From: an uncultured Odoribacter sp.
GTDB lineage: Bacteria > Bacteroidota > Bacteroidia > Bacteroidales > Marinifilaceae
Length of the DNA stretch: 15,995 nucleotides
Assembly: GCA_910578985.1 (NCBI GenBank)
Contig: CAJTSF010000037.1
Location: forward strand, 1-15,995
Direction: 5' to 3'
Shown here: piece after piece, positions 13,525 to 15,995 of the stretch
Layout of the letters: every line of letters starts with the position of its first letter
Position numbering within the stretch: position 1 is the stretch's first letter
Notes under the pieces: model-generated
The model's input: the letters and a program-made list of their open reading frames with translations, nothing else
What the model was told of the DNA's origin: nothing
The model's database searches: none
Program-made: the position numbers and the translations under genes

Positions 13525-14013
13525 ATGGAATTTCGCAAAATGCGGCGTTCACGCCAACAGCTCACAAAATCAGAATGTGATGCCATATTGTCAAAGACAA
13601 CCTCCGGCACACTTGCCCTGCTCGGTGATAACGGCTATCCGTATGCTGTTCCTATAAGTTATGTATATGCTGACGGCAGGCTATATTTTCATAGTGCCAA
13701 AATGGGTCATAAGGTAGATGCCATAAGACGGTATGACAAAGCGTCATTCTGTGTCATTGCCGCCGATGATGTCCAACCGTCTGAGTTTACAACCTATTTC
13801 CGAAGCGTCATTGCCTTCGGGAAAATTCAAATTATCGAATCCGAGAGCGAAAGGATGTATGCGGCATCCTTGTTGGGTGCGAGATACAATCCCGGTGATG
13901 ACACAGGATTGCAAAAAGAGTTGGAAAAAGGTCTGTCGCACATGCTTATTCTCCGTCTCGACATTGAGCATTTGACAGGCAAAGAAGCTATTGAACTTGT
14001 GAGAAAGAGATGA
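13525..14013 (+). CDS. Nim-like pyridoxamine-5'-phosphate-oxidase family flavin-binding protein
   Basis: The 162-residue protein shows the split-barrel flavin-binding fold of the Nim / Pyridox_ox_2 group: MRRSRQQLT and the lid helix at the start, GTLALLGDNGYPYAVPISYVY (29-48, read in pieces), LYFHSAKMGHK with His56 and His62, and YFRSVIAFGKI (91-101). Some relatives (NimA-J) reduce 5-nitroimidazoles and give metronidazole resistance, but most chromosomal homologues have no known substrate. I cannot say from sequence whether this one confers resistance. It starts 3 bp after the SMR remnant stop and probably shares its promoter. The full-length open frame suggests it is still under selection, unlike its upstream neighbours. 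Confidence 0.8.
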   Translation: MEFRKMRRSRQQLTKSECDAILSKTTSGTLALLGDNGYPYAVPISYVYADGRLYFHSAKMGHKVDAIRRYDKASFCVIAADDVQPSEFTTYFRSVIAFGKIQIIESESERMYAASLLGARYNPGDDTGLQKELEKGLSHMLILRLDIEHLTGKEAIELVRKR

Positions 14014-14071
14014 ATAGTATATTCTGCGACATATGCATGTCGTGGAACACAAAACCTTCAGGCATTCCGCA
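14014..14071. other. Convergent intergenic gap with a short hairpin
   Basis: CGACAT (14027-14032) and ATGTCG (14037-14042) form a six-pair stem around ATGC between the convergent ends of the nim-like gene and the AraC-family gene. No T-run follows on either strand, so a bidirectional terminator is possible but not shown. Confidence 0.3.
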
Positions 14072-14917
14072 TTATTCCGCCTCCTCCCGGACCGCACTGC
14101 CGTTACGGAACTCCAGCGGCGAACAATTGGTCTTGCGCCGGAAAAAACGGCACATATACGATGCGTCCTCGAAATTCAGCAGGTCGGCGATTTCGGAGAC
14201 GGACAGCCGCGTATCGATAAGGTAACTTTTCATCTCGACAAGCAGTTGCTGTTCAATCAGTGTTTTCGGCGACATGCCGTAAGCGCGGCGGCATACCTTA
14301 TTCAGATAATCCGGCGTTATATTCAACGCTTTCGCATAGAAAGAGACCGACCTTTCCCGGACCGCGTGCTTTGTCAGCAGCGACCATAGCCGCGTGATAA
14401 TATCCCACGCCCGATCCTTATGCGCATGGATTTTCGTTTCGACAGCCTTGCCGAGTTCGGCATTGATGGCAATAAAAAGATTGTAAACGTTGTTGTTGAG
14501 CAAAACCGAACGGTCGGGGCCGTCAAGATGCGTCAGTATCCACTCCATCTGTTCCAGCCATCCCGATACGAGGCTTCGTTGCTCCGGCGACAACCTTAAT
14601 ATCGGAATATGATGAAGGTAATCCCACAAGGATACGCTGGTAATCCGGTAATAGGCGGCTTCGAGCATGGGCTCGGACAAAGCGACATAACGGGCCGAAA
14701 ATCCAGCCGACACTTCCGATACCGAAAAATAGACATCGGAGGTCAGAACGGCAAGGTCATTCTTGCGGAAAACCATTTTCTGCATATTTGCCGACACGGT
14801 CGCTCTGCTGCCCGTACAGAGCAGGAACACGCACCCGTCGGTTCTGATGACACGTCCGATGCTTTTCTTCCAGTCGGTTATGCCGCTCGATTCGCTCTGA
14901 TATGTCGATGTATTCAT
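14072..14917 (-). CDS. AraC/XylS-family transcriptional regulator
   Basis: This is a 281-residue regulator. The N-terminal two thirds are a cupin-like sensing region without a clear ligand motif. The C-terminal 100 residues carry the two AraC helix-turn-helix units: AKALNITPDYLNKVCRRAYG and the second recognition region around VSEIADLLNFEDASYMCRFF, ending in the family's FRRKTNCSPLEFR. It is divergent from the MATE pump gene across about 120 bp, and AraC-type regulators commonly control the pump they face. TAATTTTG (14929-14922, minus strand) is a -7 match only 5 bp before the ATG; without a -33 it does not settle the start, and a later start or a leaderless message is possible. Confidence 0.85.
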   Translation of the reverse strand: MNTSTYQSESSGITDWKKSIGRVIRTDGCVFLLCTGSRATVSANMQKMVFRKNDLAVLTSDVYFSVSEVSAGFSARYVALSEPMLEAAYYRITSVSLWDYLHHIPILRLSPEQRSLVSGWLEQMEWILTHLDGPDRSVLLNNNVYNLFIAINAELGKAVETKIHAHKDRAWDIITRLWSLLTKHAVRERSVSFYAKALNITPDYLNKVCRRAYGMSPKTLIEQQLLVEMKSYLIDTRLSVSEIADLLNFEDASYMCRFFRRKTNCSPLEFRNGSAVREEAE

Positions 14918-15038
14918 ACCGCAAAATTAGGCAGAATCTTATTGTCGGTAAGTCGGATGTATTGAAAAGTACCATAAGCCACCGAAAAAACACCCCTTCC
15001 GTCCCGGGGAGAATATCTAAATTCGCAGCCTGTATTCA
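14918..15038. other. Divergent AraC-MATE intergenic region
   Basis: The 121-bp gap should hold both promoters and the AraC-type binding site. I see a -7-like TAATTTTG for the araC-like gene (14922-14929, minus strand) and a poor match, TAAATTCG (15018-15025), for the pump. Neither has a clear -33 element. No strong repeat is visible. Confidence 0.35.
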
Positions 15039-15995
15039 ATGACATATCAGCAGATGAAAAAAGACAGAAACTTAAATAGAGACAGGCTCGATTTTGCGAA
15101 CGACAATATTGGTCCTATGTTCCGCTCGCTGTTTTTCCCGACGCTCGTCGGAATGATTTTCAATTCGGCATTGACAGTCATCGACGGCATCTTCGTCGGT
15201 CGGGGTGTGGGAACCGAAGGCATCGCGGCGGTGAATATCGTCGCCCCGGTTTTTATGGTCATCACCGGCATCGGACTGATGTTCGGAATCGGAGCCTCGG
15301 TCATAGCGAGCATCCGGCTGTCGGAAAACAAAGTGAAAGCTGCCCGTATCATCATGACGCAGGCTTTCATCGTCGGATTATTGCTTGTCGGGGTTATTGG
15401 TCTTGGAAGTTTTGTTTGCCCCCGTAGCATTGTTCAGGCACTGGGGTGCAGCCCGCTGCTTGAAGTGAATGCCGTGAGCTATCTGCTCTGGCTATTGCCC
15501 GGCTTGTTTTTCCTGTTCGTCGAGTGTGTGGGCATGATGCTCATCCGTCTGGACGGTGCGCCGAAGTATGCCATGACGATTCAGATCGTGGCTGCGGTCG
15601 TCAATATCGTACTCGATTGGTACATGGTGTTCCCGCTGGGCTGGGGAGTGACGGGGGCGGCATTAGCCACATCGATAGCCTGTGCCGTGGGCGGAGTGAT
15701 GGTCTTTGCCTATTTCTTCCGGTTTGCGTACAAACTGCGGTTCTACCCGCTGAAACGGACCCTAACCTCGCTGTTGCTGACTCTGCGCAATACAGGATAC
15801 ATGGTCCGTATCGGATTCGCTACCTTCCTGACAGAACTGGCTATGAGCGTCATGATGCTCACGGGAAACTATATGTTCATCTCCATGCTCGGTGAAGAAG
15901 GTGTCGCGGCTTTCGCCATTGCCTGCTATCTCTTTCCGGTTGTTTTCTCCATCAGCAATGCCGTTGCCCAGTCGGCGCAACCGATTATCAGCTTC
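15039..15995 (+). CDS. MATE-family multidrug efflux transporter, 3' end beyond window
   Basis: The frame is open from 15039 to the window end (319 residues). It shows the MATE pattern: a short hydrophilic start, then FRSLFFPTLVGMIFNSALTV, IDGIFVGRGVGTEGIAAVNI, and paired hydrophobic segments through GWGVTGAALATSIACAVGG and AVAQSAQPIISF. A complete protein has about 450 residues and 12 helices; roughly eight are seen. MATE pumps export cationic drugs or dyes using Na+ or H+. The start could also be the ATG at 15054 (MKKDRNLNRD), five codons later. The AraC-family gene on the other side of the promoter region is its probable regulator. Confidence 0.87.
   Translation, partial: MTYQQMKKDRNLNRDRLDFANDNIGPMFRSLFFPTLVGMIFNSALTVIDGIFVGRGVGTEGIAAVNIVAPVFMVITGIGLMFGIGASVIASIRLSENKVKAARIIMTQAFIVGLLLVGVIGLGSFVCPRSIVQALGCSPLLEVNAVSYLLWLLPGLFFLFVECVGMMLIRLDGAPKYAMTIQIVAAVVNIVLDWYMVFPLGWGVTGAALATSIACAVGGVMVFAYFFRFAYKLRFYPLKRTLTSLLLTLRNTGYMVRIGFATFLTELAMSVMMLTGNYMFISMLGEEGVAAFAIACYLFPVVFSISNAVAQSAQPIISF

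Noticed and set aside
1..15995. CRISPR array, tRNA, rRNA or insertion-sequence transposase
   Set aside because: I saw no regular spaced repeats, no tRNA cloverleaf and no transposase-like protein in the window.

Overview
The window is from a Bacteroidales bacterium (Bacteroides, Parabacteroides or Alistipes type; I cannot fix the genus). The signs are Bacteroidota promoters (TTG, about 20 bp, TAnnTTTG), Bacteroidota-type lipoproteins, an RteA-like sensor kinase of the kind carried by CTnDOT-family conjugative transposons, and a complete hmu haem-uptake operon.

Layout. Positions 1-899 (minus) hold the start of a frameshifted rteA-like sensor kinase that runs off the window. Positions 877-1125 (minus) hold a C-terminal scrap of tatC. 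Positions 1129-10674 (minus, transcribed right to left) form one tightly packed operon: a lipoprotein with two calycin-like repeats, hmuY, hmuR, hmuS, hmuT, hmuU and hmuV. It starts from a promoter at 10711-10741 whose spacer contains a perfect 15-bp palindrome. Divergent from it, 10861-11820 (plus) encodes a regulator in which a YtfE/RIC-like di-iron hemerythrin domain is fused to a LuxR-type helix-turn-helix.

From 11821 to 13521 the DNA is debris. A TolC / membrane-fusion-protein / MFS efflux operon has collapsed to end fragments, and a small multidrug resistance gene has lost its middle. Intact genes resume with a Nim-like flavin-binding protein (13525-14013), then an AraC-family regulator (14072-14917, minus) divergent from a MATE efflux pump (15039 to the window end).

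How the genes work together. HmuY and perhaps the double-calycin lipoprotein capture haem at the cell surface, and HmuR imports it through the outer membrane. HmuS, a CobN-like protein with a membrane segment at each end, probably handles haem or removes its iron. HmuT, HmuU (ExbB/TolQ type) and HmuV (DUF2149) form the membrane and energising part. The hemerythrin-LuxR protein is the natural candidate regulator, linking iron, oxygen or nitric oxide status to haem uptake. The most interesting points are this regulator with its putative operator, the lipoprotein that leads the operon, and the junction where the hmu operon reads directly into an rteA-like gene, the position tetQ occupies in CTnDOT.
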